Positions 1 to 12,660 of a stretch of DNA of 64,000 nt are shown one piece after another. The position numbers were made by a program, and so were the translations under genes. How positions within the stretch are numbered: position 1 is the first letter of the stretch; every line of letters starts with the position of its first letter. This DNA comes from Limanda limanda (lineage: Eukaryota > Chordata > Actinopteri > Pleuronectiformes > Pleuronectidae): NCBI RefSeq assembly GCF_963576545.1, contig NC_083641.1, forward strand, positions 13,200,893 through 13,264,892. Direction: 5' to 3'. Under the pieces are notes generated by a model. The model made no database searches and was not told where the DNA came from. It saw only the letters and a program-made list of their open reading frames with translations.

Positions 1-1569
1 TCACAGGTCTGACCTTTAACCTGCAGTGAAGAGATTCAGTGGAATACAATACCACTGGTTCAGGGTTAGCATCATAACATTTTTGAATATATAGAGTGTA
101 ACAGTTCTTCCCTAAAAACTCTGAAACTAACTCGATGTTGATAACTATGTTATATAATGTACTTACATTATCTGAAATGTTTGAAACAGTGAAGTTTATT
201 CAAGGTAGCAGGACGTTTCCTTTTGGTCGCCTTTCAGTTGCGTCATATTCACTTTCTCTGCTGTAACTTCCAGGGCAAATAAGGTATGACGAAAGAAAAA
301 CACACTCTTGTTTTCATTCTACAGTTTGTACTGTTCGTCTGAAAAGGATCTTGATTAATCATTGCCATTGCTGTGACACATGAGATACTTTAATACGTTA
401 CCTCTTTCGTTAATATGATTTGCCCCTGAGTCACGTCAGGTCGATTTTCTTCTGCAATGATGGTGAAGACAACAACTCCTACGCTGCTTCAAGGTGTCAT
501 CAAACTAGATCTTTTGTTATTTTCTATATTGAGTTATATATTGTACGCTTAAACATTCTTATGGATTTATTATTCATGAGATATTTTAATTGTTGTCTAT
601 GATCAATTCTTGTCTATGGATTATCTCACACATATTTTAACGAGGCAGTGTCAACGGTTTCCCCCAAACACTTTTAAAATATATTATTTACTTCAGAAAT
701 TGCAGGAACATATTTTTCATAAAACATTTATTTCAGACTTTTTTTTATGATTTATTATGAACATTTTGTTTCTGACCAGAATGTTGCCATCATCCTTCTC
801 TCGCAAAGTTTTGATCTTGCAAGCAATTACAAATGTTGAGCATGTGTTACAGAGAAAAATACAACATTTTGAATATGCTCCAAAAGTCTTGCGTTGGAGA
901 TTCCGTTTCTATTTCCAGTTTATTTCTTTGCATCTTCTTTGATTTCACCCCCCCCCCTCCCCCCAGCTCAGGGTGTAGTTTGTCTGTGTGTCACGTTTGC
1001 CTCCATCTCGCCTTGTTTTGTTTCAGACTTGAAAGAACTCCAAGACGAACGAGGAATGAAAAAGTGTAAAAAAAACAGGCTGAAAGGTGCTATATGCGAA
1101 AAAGTTGGAAAAGCAAGAGTTTGTGTCAATAACAACACGAGTGAAAGACGAGTGAAGGGGACTGAAAGAGACGGAGGACAGAAACAAACGGGGGGGAGGA
1201 AGAGATAGAATGAACGAGATGGGGGAGCAATAGAGAAACGAGAAGAAACAAGGAGAATTCAGGAGGGAAAGAGGTCTGTTTTCACCAGGAGGAAGGCAAA
1301 AAAGAGGATGTTGTTTATCACCGCGTTACCATGGGGACGACGGCAGGTTCTTTAGCTCTGCTTTTCTCTGCTCGATCACCGACTGGGATGAAGATGAATG
1401 TGTGTGTGTGTGTTCACGGGTGGGCCGTGAGTGTGTATGTTGTTTTGCCCACGTGTCATTGTGCACATGTATGACACACAACGACAGAGAGAGAAGTAAA
1501 GGCTGACCTTTGTGGCATATTGACGTGTACTGTGAAGTGATATTGTTTGCATCAGTGCACCCTTGTCCT
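1..1569. other. Gene-free AT-rich sequence
   Basis: I see no supportable gene here. The first 900 bases are AT-rich and unstructured. A C-run interrupted by one T lies at 948-964. From about 1041 to 1290 the plus strand is strongly purine-rich. An RFX X-box-like palindrome (GTTACCATGGGGAC) sits at 1325-1338. Short GT runs occur near 1400. Frames opened here run into the GT repeat that follows. Confidence 0.7.
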
Positions 1570-1575
1570 GTGTGC

Positions 1576-1645
<70 letters not shown>

Positions 1646-1659
1646 GTGTGTGTGTGTGT
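1570..1659. repeat. (TG)n microsatellite, interrupted
   Basis: About 90 bp of alternating TG with interruptions GCGCG near the start and a CG near 1640. Cysteine/valine-rich or histidine/threonine-rich frames across it are translation artefacts. It is the first of three long dinucleotide arrays within 800 bp. Confidence 0.97.
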
Positions 1660-1828
1660 ACATGTGCACAGATCAGGGTAATCATCCTGTCAGTCTTAAT
1701 ATATTTCTGTTGGGCTGATAATGGCAACGCTTCCCATGTGGGCAGAACCGGTGCACGACTACATATAGACGTGTGGTTGTATGTATGTGTGCATTTATGT
1801 GTGGCTGTATTTATCATTAATGCAGTCC

Positions 1829-1829
<1 letters not shown>

Positions 1830-1906
<77 letters not shown>
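1830..1906. repeat. (GT)n microsatellite, pure
   Basis: About 38 uninterrupted GT units, lying 170 bp after the previous GT array. Purity suggests a length-variable locus. Confidence 0.97.
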
Positions 1907-1908
<2 letters not shown>

Positions 1909-2250
1909 CCCAGGTGCTGGGACAGGGATGAGGGGGCCAGTGGAGAGGGTCACCACACGCAGGAACAAATCATTTTCTAGCAATTCCATCAAGAAGTGGA
2001 AAAAGTATCTAAGTGGGAACCTTGTTAACAACAGAAAGATAGATTCCATTCTTGTTACGTCTTTAAGGGTGAGAATGAAAAAGAGCGAGTGAGTGAGAGA
2101 ACGAGAGAGAGAGGTGTGGAAAGGAGGAAGAGTGGAAAAAAGATAGGTGAATATAATTGGAGAGAAAATGATTTCTGATTTCCTCGGCAGCGGTGATGAG
2201 ATTGAACAGGGAGCAGCTGACGAGATAGAATGCCACAAACGCACACAAGG

Positions 2251-2252
2251 AC

Positions 2253-2344
<92 letters not shown>
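2251..2344. repeat. (AC)n microsatellite
   Basis: About 94 bp of AC, with an ACACGC interruption at the left edge. It is in the opposite strand sense to the two GT arrays upstream, so the GT array at 1830 and this AC array could pair as an inverted repeat with a loop of about 340 bp. Confidence 0.97.
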
Positions 2345-2347
<3 letters not shown>

Positions 2348-3286
2348 CACACACTTATCCACTCTCGCTCTCACACTTTGTTAGTACTTAAATGTTGATG
2401 GCAATGGCCTGGCTGGTACTTTAATTGCGGAGCTGAATCATTTCTCTGATCTGTTAATCTGTGCGATGTGCAGGATTGGGAGTGCGACTCTTAGAGTGTA
2501 ATCTGTCAGACGTCTGGTTACCAGCTGCACTGTAATCTAGTCAAATTCTGGCTGAGGAACATGACAACACGGAGTGAGATTATATAAACCCAAGGCAAAA
2601 TATAAACATAAAGGGGTTTTCTTTTGCAGATTTTATGTGAGGTCTGCAATTTAATCAATAAAATGCGAATTATCCAACAATAGAGATATCTCCGTCTTTA
2701 TCTACTGAATTGGTATCAATATTTTGATCAAATTATTACTGAACTTGAATAGCTGTATGCTACTAACCCTGTATGGAAGTGAAGGTGACCATCATTGTTG
2801 TGTGGCCTGGCTCGGGTTAAACCCTTTAAAAAACAAATACGTGCCATAAAACTTCAGTTATAATCTAATTTGACAGTCATAACAGAAAAATAAAACAATA
2901 TAATAAACATAGGAATACACAACTTTGGTTTCCTATAAATATCTATTGACCTGCACTTCCAGTGTGAACTATTGCCAAGATGCTGACATGTTGGATAGCT
3001 GTGGCTAATGCACTCCTGGAAATGAGCACTATAAAAACAGTAGTTGCCAGTGGCAGCACAGCACAGCAACTCATGTTTTGAAGCATCATAGAAGATGATT
3101 ACTGGGAAAATTAAAACAAATATACTTAAAATCAGATTGGTACTTTACATCTTCACCAATGCCCAAGCTGGTAATTTTGGTTATTGCAACTTCCAGCAGT
3201 GGTGGATGAGAGTAGACAAGCTCTAAATAAATACAGTCCTTTTACCATTTACAGTCTTCACTACTACTCTTTCTGAGAATACTAAT
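2345..3286. other. Gene-free sequence
   Basis: AT-rich single-copy-looking sequence with no recognisable coding exon, RNA or repeat. It directly precedes the insertion point of the hAT element. Confidence 0.6.
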
Positions 3287-3310
3287 AAAACCACCAGGCA
3301 CGTGCACAGA
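3287..3310 (+). repeat. hAT element left end: target duplication plus TIR
   Basis: AAAACCAC at 3287-3294 is the left copy of an 8-bp target-site duplication. CAGGCACGTGCACAGA (3295-3310) is the 16-bp terminal inverted repeat and is the exact reverse complement of 4950-4965. Confidence 0.88.
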
Positions 3311-3547
3311 CATTTTGGGGGGAAGGTGCTCAAACCAAAAAAAAGGGCACCCATCGCCAAAATTATTCATGAAATTAAAAATAATAATAAATAAATAAAA
3401 AACACAGTAAGATTATTTCAACTTATATATTTATTTTTGTTAACAAACTAACTAAAATTATCAATTTGAATAAATACATGAATAACAGGCAAAAACAGAC
3501 AAAACAAGGCCATATTGAATAACCAAATAATATGTTAGGGTTAGTGA

Positions 3548-3703
3548 TGTGATGGGCTCCTTTGGACCAGGTAGGGTTATTGATTCTCCCTCATTTGTTT
3601 TACTAGTTGATGGCCTGATCCAATATAAAAGAGAGCTGCTACCCTGAGCTGCTTGTTGCAGTTCCCTGTCCTTCTGCTTTTGGAGTCTGTCTTTTCTTGG
3701 CAT
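3548..3703 (-). pseudogene. hAT transposase N-terminal remnant
   Basis: A minus-strand frame begins MPRKDRLQKQKDRELQQ and continues for about 52 residues, including LLYWIRPSTSKT. A short basic start, followed by a hydrophobic stretch and a PSTS segment, is typical of the N-terminal exon of hAT-derived and ZMYM-like fish transposases (family recall, not a search). The frame then runs into non-coding sequence at the element's end. No BED zinc finger, catalytic domain or RNase-H-like core is present. It lies near the 3' end of the minus-oriented element, so the rest of the gene was probably lost by internal deletion. Confidence 0.5.
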
Positions 3704-4001
3704 TATGCTGCAAATTTTGTTAATGAGATAAATCAATGTTGTGCATAATTATCAAGAGTGACTTACATAATCTCTATAAAGCTGACAACACATTACACGC
3801 ACGTTTTTTTTATTACTGTTTTCTGACAGAGTTGAAGCATAAGCAGCATTACACTAATAATTATACCACGATATACCTCACCAGACTGTCATGTAGCTCA
3901 ACTTAAGACCTACCTTTCATTTCAATAATTACGATTTTAAATGAAACAAAACTAGTGAACTTGTCTAATTTGTAGACCAGTAAAATTGCCCTTAAATTCA
4001 T

Positions 4002-4486
<485 letters not shown>

Positions 4487-4949
4487 GGAGTTTCACGGAG
4501 TTTTTTGTTTGTTTATTTTTTAATGAAACGTCGGACAAGTTGCGACGTAATGTTTTCAGCGCTAATGTTGTGGTTAATTTATCACCAAACAACGTCGGGG
4601 GATTGCACACACAGCGTCATTACCTGTTTGTCTGATGCTGCGGGTCAGAGCAGAAGCGGCTGCAGCAGTTTGGCCCTCAGCGCTGTATGAGGAGGAAGAG
4701 GATGAGGAGGGGGAGGGAGGAGCCAGCAGGGGCTGGTGAGCGCCGTGGAGCATGTCGGGGCGAAATTCTCACAAGAACTCAAATAAATGCCCCGTCAGAC
4801 ATCAAAACACATTTGAGGGGAATTGATGACAGAGAGAGTAATTTTTATTCTTAAATATTGATGAATGAGGAAAAAATTGGGCTCCAGCAGAAGGGCACTT
4901 TTCTCATCCAGGGCAAAAGGGCTGGTGCTTGAGCACCACTAGGGGCCTA

Positions 4950-4973
4950 TCTGTGCACGTGCCTGAAAATCAC
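4950..4973 (-). repeat. hAT element right end: TIR plus target duplication
   Basis: TCTGTGCACGTGCCTG (4950-4965) is the inverted copy of the left terminus. It is followed by AAAATCAC (4966-4973), the right copy of the target duplication, which differs from the left copy by one transition. Confidence 0.88.
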
Positions 4974-5383
4974 TGTGGTTCTTAACTTTTAACAACTATT
5001 AAAGTTGGGGGGAAATTATTTAAGCAGCATATATACTTTTATTGCTTGAGAAATGTTGATTCCAGAGTTTAGACCAACCGCCAACAGCCTTCATTCATGA
5101 ACCTGACTCAGACACACACAATCTGCAGCTTTACGTCACCGAGGAGAGGCAGCTGGCACTTATACTGTACATTTTGGCACAACAAATCCAGCAACTCTTC
5201 ACTTTAAATGCAGATGCTAAAATTGGATCTAATACAGAAGCCAACTGGGAGCATTCAAAAAATGAATCCCTGTAACTGTTATTCTGATTATTCCACTCAC
5301 AACCTCCATGGATTCTGAATAAAAACAGTGAGGTAACTTTTAGCTGTCTGAGCCTACTTTAGGTTATGTATGCTCATCAATCT
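4974..5383. other. Gene-free sequence
   Basis: Nothing recognisable between the transposon and the 98-bp tandem duplication. Confidence 0.6.
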
Positions 5384-5579
5384 ATGCTCTTAATTGTTCA
5401 ATAGCAAAAATTGTCTTACTGTTTTTTACTCCTCCATTTGTTTATTCACTATTTCCCCTTCATTTAATTTCCAGGCGCCAGATGCTCTTAATTGTTCAAT
5501 AGCAAAAATTGTCTTACCGTTTTTTACTCCTCCATTTGTTTATTCACTATTTCCCCTTCATTTAATTTCCAGGCGCCAG
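5384..5579 (+). repeat. 98-bp direct tandem duplication
   Basis: Two head-to-tail 98-bp copies, 5384-5481 and 5482-5579. They differ only by CTTACTG versus CTTACCG, so the duplication is recent. Each copy ends with a long pyrimidine tract and TTTCCAG, which has the form of a strong splice acceptor. After the second copy the sequence reads GCGCCAGATGCCTTT and then GTGAGT, which has the form of a splice donor. Confidence 0.95.
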
Positions 5580-6393
5580 ATGCCTTTGTGAGTGAAACTC
5601 TGCTAATCCCTAGAAACACTTTGGGTTTGGTTCGTTCATGTTTGGCTGGTTTCGGACAGGAACTCCCTTATTTGGGGAAAACAAGACGATTTTTTTTACA
5701 CCACCACTTCTTCTTTGTACCTCTGTAACTTCCACTTCTCTTTTCTCATCACACAACACGTTCTACTTTCTCAATCTTAGCAATTTACAACACAAGTCAA
5801 ATTGAATCAATTATTCCTTTTAAAACACATGAGAACATACTCTTTTTAGACTATTTATTGACATCCTCTTACTTTTAAATACTGTGTTTGTCGCATTTGA
5901 GTGAATGAATACAAATTCTTAAGCACATATGTGATTTCTATACATGGCATATATGCATATTTGGTCTTACTTATACAATTGCTTCCTTATTCCTGTTAAT
6001 TTAAGCTCTTTAAATCATCATCAATCATGTGTTCCTCTCTGTGTGTTTCTGGATCCCTGTTTGTCCCTGACTTTTCAGCTATTGGTGACACAGTGTAATA
6101 ATCTGATTCGCTGCATGTCTCCTGTAGTAAAAATGGGGTTGTGCTGCCTCTGCCTCGTAATCTACAGCCACTTTTCTCAGCCCTCTCTCTGTGGACTAAT
6201 TAGATTTTGATAAGTGTGAGGCCTTGTCGGCTGCACGTCCGTTTCTCCTGGGTTTGTTGACACCTTCCGGCCCTAACTCAACCCCAGCAGCACACCGTGT
6301 TACAGAGACACATGGAGACGCGTCAGCTGCACAATGGCCTTTTTCTTGTTACCAGCCTCGAGTCCCTGAGGAGTCTCTGCTGAGAGACTGTTG
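5580..6393. other. Gene-free sequence
   Basis: No gene or repeat is supported beyond the duplication edge. The short frames present show no coding features. Confidence 0.6.
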
Positions 6394-6532
<139 letters not shown>

Positions 6533-7772
6533 GTATATACACTATAATTAGAAATGCATGCACTCCTAAGTGAAGTTCACACACACATACGCACAAAGTA
6601 TGTTTTACGCTTGAATACTTATGTCACAGTTAGACAGAGTTACCTGAGAGAAAACGCCACAGTGATGAACAGAGAGGAGACGAGATCAGAGGGAGAGGAA
6701 AACGTATGAGTGCCAGTGTGTTGCATGCGGCATGCTGTAAATCTGGCCCACTTGGCACTGTAGCCCCTCGATGGATTACACTTCCTTCTTTCTTGTCTTC
6801 CTTTTTTTCTATTTATCCTGCTTTTTGGGCACAGTCGCGATTTTTAATTCTTACCCTCTTCAGGCCGAGTGCTTCCCTTTGAAATGGAAACAATACGCTC
6901 ATTGGTATTCCTGACGGAGAATGTGTAAGTGTGTGGGGAAGAGAGAGAAAGTGAGAGAGAGAGAGAAAACATTGTAAGACTTTGAAGGTAGTGTTTGGGT
7001 GGTGGAGTGATGTCGTAATTGACGCGGGGAGTTGAAGATGAAGTCGGGGCAGAAGTTGGTCTTCCTCTCTGCTCTGCGGTGGCTGCTTCATGATTACTTC
7101 GCCCTGGAGAGAGATTGTCAGGGAAATTCCAAAAATGGTTTCTATTTTGGTATTCAGTCTTTATAAAGCGGATGGAGTGGTGCAGTCGTACCTGACAACA
7201 ATCCAAATGAGAGCGAGAGCAATAATATACGACGTGTTCAGGTACGCTCGGACTTCTCTCTAATGACGGGCAATCAAAAGAACAGATCCACCCCTTCGTG
7301 CTATTTTTGAGAAATTCCAGAGCACACACCATGTGGTATTTTTTTTTCTTTCTTGCATAATAAGAAGAAGCTCAGACAAAAGAAATCTTTTGCAGCCCAC
7401 AGCTGTGAGCTGGAGGTGGTCCAGCCGCTTGGTATGCTGAGTGTTGTTTAGGAATTTGTACACTTGGGGGCACTCTGACAGCAGCACTGATTTGTTTGAC
7501 ATTGCAAACTCCCAACAAGAGGAGAGGGGAAAAAATGGAGCTGACGGGAGGGGGAGAGGATATCAGAGGAGAGAAAAAGAAATGGTTTAAAGGGGAAAAA
7601 CTGATTGCGGGAAGGAAGCAAGGAAGGAAGAGGGACAGTGAGGTCAGAGATGAGCAAGGTCAAACGTGTGTGTGACTGAGATCTGTTTAGTTAGGTGTGG
7701 ATGTCGATGTATGCTGTGTGTGTTGGTACATTTGTCATGCATGTTTATGTCTTGACTGATTGCACATGTTGA

Positions 7773-7811
<39 letters not shown>

Positions 7812-10800
7812 GCTGTGCCTAATTGCCATTGTGTATTCAGGCCGAGATAATAAGTCTGGGTGTCGACCTGTTGAGTGCGTTTGCGTCACCGCTCCATTTC
7901 TGTTGCTCTCAAACAGACCATGTGACGCCGTCACTGACTGCTTACATTTCTTTGTTATTACTGTTTACCCCATCTCAACCGGCAGTCCAGTTTTCAGCTG
8001 CACAGCCAAGCCACCCATTCACACTGGACCACATAATAACTGAAATAGAAACAAAACAGTTTAGAGTAAGAATACAGTTTTTTTTTAAATTAGCAATGAA
8101 ACAGCTTATTATGAACCTGGTTAGTCAACAAACTATCATACAATTATGAAAAGTATCCATCACAGTTTCACAAAACAGAAGATGACGTCCCCATAATTAT
8201 TTTTTGTCCAACTGAAATTCAGTTCACTGTCTTAGAGAAAATATTCATATTTGAACCAAAATATAAAAAAAGGTTGCTTGAAAAATGTCAAATGACAAAT
8301 AAACAATAATAACAATACAATACAATAATTTCAAAAAGAATCAACAAAGATAATTATTTTACTTTTCAGCTCTTAATCAAACAGTCTATTTATATTTCAA
8401 TTTGAGGATTTTAGAGCCCAGATGCAGATAAACATCATGATGGTGCAGTGAGGATGTGTTACAGACCGTCAGGTGGAAACAACCAGATGATACAAACTGA
8501 CAACAGGAACAAAAGGCCGTTATTTATAGTGAGGGGGGGAAATGATGAATGAGGAACAGGTGAGCAGAAATCTGGAGAGGGGAGGGGATCACAGCAGGGT
8601 TGGCTGGTAATGACGTACAGGATCGGTACATTGTCATTTATGTTTCTCTCGTAAAAAAACAGGAATAATTTGAATACCCTACAAAGCAGATCGGTCTTCA
8701 TGTTCTATAAAAAAGTCAAAAAGTGACACACTGACTTAATAATATTGTAATATTTTCCTCTTATTCTGATCCACCATCTGCATCAAAGCATTGAGGAGGC
8801 TCTTTGAGATGATAAAGCTTTTACAAGTGTGTGTGTGTGTGCGTGTGTGTGTGTGTGTGTGTGTTGCTGAGTGTGCGTGTGTGTCTGTGTGCGGTTGAGC
8901 TTGTGCTCGTCAGGGTCAGCGCATTCAGGGCTTCATTATAGAGAGGAAATTGTGGGTATAAATTGTTCTGTGCTTTTTGCACCTTGGGAAGATGGGGATC
9001 CATAGCAACAAAGTGGAGTCAGCGTAGTTATTTCATGCAAACGCACACATGCACACACACTCACACTCACACACACACACACACAAGCTGTCGTTGTCAT
9101 TACCACTTGTAGCATCTATTCAGCCTGCGCCATCGGCTCAGAGCAGATAGTCTCAGTGCTGCCATCTCCTGATTGGTTAATTTGAGGAACCAATTACATC
9201 AGAGAAATGAGGAGATAGAGTGCAGATAATAATGAAGCCAGATATTCTCCATCTGATCTGTCGGATGTTGCACAGACACACACATGCAAACATGCAAACG
9301 CTCCTAATCCAGTATGAGTTTGCGTCCTCAGAACACGTTGTGATGTCCAACAAACAGAGATCGCAGCGCGGCACCTTCGGACTCTGTCGCCCACTCCTTG
9401 TTAGTTTGGTAGTTTTTATGAAAAGAAAGAAAGAAAACAGGCGTGGACAAAGAGGGTGGGAGAGGAAGTTTTTTTGGGTTTGCTGCAGTCTCCTTTTTTT
9501 CCCTCACCGCCCCTGCATGACTTCTCTCCATCTATTATTTTTACTGTCTCTCCACAGCTGCTGTTGTTGCTGCTGCAGCGTTTCATTTTTTTCACCATTC
9601 CTGTCCTCTTTCTCCCTCTCTCTCGGGGCTGCTCTCCCTCTGTTTTCTGCCTCTCCATCTTTTAACCTTGCTCCTACTTCTACTTCCCTCACCACTGGAG
9701 ATTTTCCGCAGCACTTCCTCGCATTCCCATTGGCGTGTGTGTTTTTTCCCACTCTTTGTAATGCATGTCAGTGCGCTTGTGTTCACGCAACAACAACCGT
9801 TTTTTTAGCCTTGACACTTTTAAGCTGACCGTGATCGACAGGGTCAGGCTCCTCCCCTTCAACCTTTAACTCGCCGTTTGCAGGGTTTTTTCCGCTCAGC
9901 TTCCAACTCGCCGTCTCTTTCTTCATCTCATTATCTCCCTTTCACTTCCACCCTGCCCCTGGTTTTTATCACCAGCTCCTCACGCTGCCCACCGTTTCCC
10001 AGCTCACCTCTGACACAGCCAAATACGAAAGGAAGGAAACGTACGTGTGAGTCTGTGCTCCCTGATCATTGTTGAGTCGCTCACCAGGAAGGAAGCAGCT
10101 AACAGGGGACAGCAGAAGAGGTTTCCTTTACACATAAACACAGACACAAACACGTCTTGATACACTGAGTTATGCTCATTGTCGGGTTTTGGGAGGTACG
10201 ACACAAACTCAAGTAGGTCGTGTCCTGGTTACACCCGTCGGATTTAATAAAAAAGTGCGAGTAAGCCTTTGCAGTATCTCCAAACATGGACACAGATCCG
10301 CACGTGTAACTATATGTCATTGTAACGGTTAATAATTTACCAATGTTTTATAGACCAACTATAATCCATTAGTAAGACCAAGGTTCAGGATGCCAGGTTG
10401 TGAAAAATACCACCGGCTGTAGTTTTACCTCCTTTGGACTCATTAGGCTCATTGAATCATTCGACCACTTGCTTCACTGAATATCTCTCTGTAAAACCCC
10501 TTTATTAAAGACTACCTTGCATTTATAACTGCAGACGATCCGTCGGTAGAAAACAAGAAACCCATTTAGTAATTTAATTGGCAGTAGTTCTAATGTTCCC
10601 GTTATCCATCAAGTTGTAAATGTCAATAAATCCAGGTGCTCTGCTGCCCAGTGGACTGTTGGATGTGGCCTCCTCAATATATGAAGTACCTGTTAAAGAG
10701 GATGCAAGTGTTATTCTGGAGCTGAACCAGCCAAATGGAGTTTCTATAATTGACAACCTGTATATATGAATTTTTACTGACCCATAGAGGATTGGTGAAT

Positions 10801-10825
10801 TTGTTTATTATTTCAGGATCAATTT
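6533..10825. other. Gene-free interval with short GT/CA tracts
   Basis: Holds small dinucleotide repeats at 7775-7811 (GT), 8827-8864 (GT) and about 9036-9085 (CA). Plus-strand purine-rich patches lie near 6940-6970 and 7515-7650, and a pyrimidine-rich patch lies near 9480-9690. A 202-codon plus-strand frame starting near 9220 lies largely over this pyrimidine-rich patch and shows no recognisable domain. No convincing exon was found. Confidence 0.6.
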
Positions 10826-11045
10826 CCATCCATTCATTATCTGCACTGCTTGTCCTTTGACTGCTTCTCCCTGGACAGGGCGCCTGCATTGTTTGTCTCT
10901 GACATACAGAGACAAACAACCATTCAAACCTACAGCAATTAACCTAACCCTCAATCTGCATGTCATTGGATTGTGGGAGAAGTTCAAGTACCTGGAGAAA
11001 ACCCACAAAAACATGGGGAGAACATGCAAATACCACACACACATG
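10826..11045 (+). repeat. Teleost dispersed repeat, degenerate copy
   Basis: Contains the series CCATCCATTCATTATCTGC, then GACAAACAACCATTCA, then ATTAACCTAACCC, then TCTGCATGTCATTGGA and GGGGAGAACATGCAAA. In many fish genomes I recall this series as a single interspersed repeat (consensus: 'attaacctaaccccaatctgcatgtctttggactgtggg...'). The copy is truncated and diverged. I cannot assign the superfamily with confidence; the 3' end of a LINE is one possibility. Confidence 0.7.
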
Positions 11046-12394
11046 ACTCTGGCTTAACAGGTAAATACAAACAAATTCATATGCACAAAATATACAAATA
11101 ATAAAATAAAATAAGATAAATAAATCAAGGAATAAAGGCGGCCTCACCGTCTCCCTGGATGCAGAGTTTCAATCCCTGAAGGACGTCACTGTAAAATAAC
11201 TTTGATGTTCTATAAAAAGGAATATACAATGTCCAGGTAGACATCAGAACTCAAGCACAAAAATCTAAGGAGTTGGGAGGTTTTCCTAAAAGAGTTTTTT
11301 TTTGCATTGATTTATGAACTATTTATGTCTTTGTTCTAAATGTATGAATTAATTATCCTGGACAGAGATAAAACACAAATATTCTATACTCATAATAACC
11401 TTTCAAACAGAATCCTATTACTGCCTGTAGGGTTTCCATAGTAAACTCAGTGGACCCCGCCTCCATGACATTTACCTGCAGCTCACACTCTCAACATCTG
11501 CTGCATTCACGTAAAGGTTGTTGCACAGTTTGAACATGGAGAGAGAACATGATGTTTAAATTACGCTGTGGAAATTACACGTCTCATTATATTTCCAAGT
11601 CGATAGCTTCGTCTGCAGCTTCTTCGTCTGTGGCATCTCTTTTTCGTCCTGAGACATTTGTCTTCTTTTTGAGGTTGTTCTTTCAGTTTTGCCTCCCTTG
11701 CGTGTTAGAAACACCATCAACACACCCACTCCCTCACCCTGGATTCACCGGACATCTCCCTTCTCACCCCTCTGGAGAATTTCCGGAGAATATTGTGCAT
11801 GTCTGAAAGTGTAAACGGTTGCTGAGTGATTGTTGCTGTAAATCCACTCGCAGCCTCTGTGCATTAGCAGCCAGCGACGGTGACACACGCGAGGATCAAA
11901 GGATCAGCTTCGATCTCCTCAGAAACATATCACAGTGTCAGTGCAGTTCTTACAGGGGTCACTCTGCAGAGCATGTGCCCGCTTTGCTGCTGGCTCGTCC
12001 TCTTTTGCCAGGTCTCATGTACAGAAACAGATCATCTCCCTCAAAGCTCCCCTGCGGTTTTATCATCAGCACTTCACATGCAAGGCAAATTAACACCCTC
12101 ACAGATCCACTCTGTGTTTGGTAACCTGCACCTTCCCTTTGAGTGTTTAAACACTTACTTTTACAGCAAAGCAGCTTTTCAATCAGTGCACTCAGAGTTC
12201 AAAAAATATAAATGGAAGGTGGAAAGGAAAAATTAAGTCAGACAAGCTGCATAGCAAATCCTTCATGGGGTCAAATTAACCTGCTGCTTCCTTCAACCTG
12301 CGATGGGAAATTGAAGTCCTGTGTAAGTGCATGTCTCTGGTAAACCACGCAAATGCAGAAAAATACAGTTTGAGGAAATGGTGAATAACACACA
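11046..12394. other. Gene-free sequence
   Basis: Nothing recognised. Two overlapping plus-strand frames of 101-118 codons near 11819-12236 have no domain features and no convincing splice context. Confidence 0.55.
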
Positions 12395-12625
12395 CACACG
12401 ACTGTAACGCTGTCTTAGTGAGGACACTCATTGGCATAATGCATTACCTTGTCTCTTACCATAACCCAAACCTAATTCTAACCTGAACCCTACAACCAAG
12501 TCTTACCCCCAAACAGTGTTGTCACAAAGTGAGGACCGGCCAAAATGTTCTCACTTTCCCAAAATGTCCTCACTTCGTAGGTTTGGGACTCAAACTGGTC
12601 CTCACAAAAAAATCGGTACAAGAGA
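12395..12625 (+). repeat. Teleost dispersed repeat ('gtgaggac' family), plus copy
   Basis: Runs from the AGTGAGGACACTCATTGG region through degenerate CTAACCC/CCTGAACCC runs to AAGTGAGGACCGGCC and TGTCCTCAC, and ends beside a CA tract (about 12630-12660). The order and the adjacent CA tract match a repeat I recall from fish genomes. Related copies occur at 50905-51190 (opposite orientation) and 52905-53240. Confidence 0.65.
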
Positions 12626-12660
12626 ACACACACACACACATACACACACACACACACACA

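Noticed and set aside
1326..2398. Several frames of 80-181 codons rich in HTHT or CVCV
   Set aside because: All come from CA/GT microsatellites.
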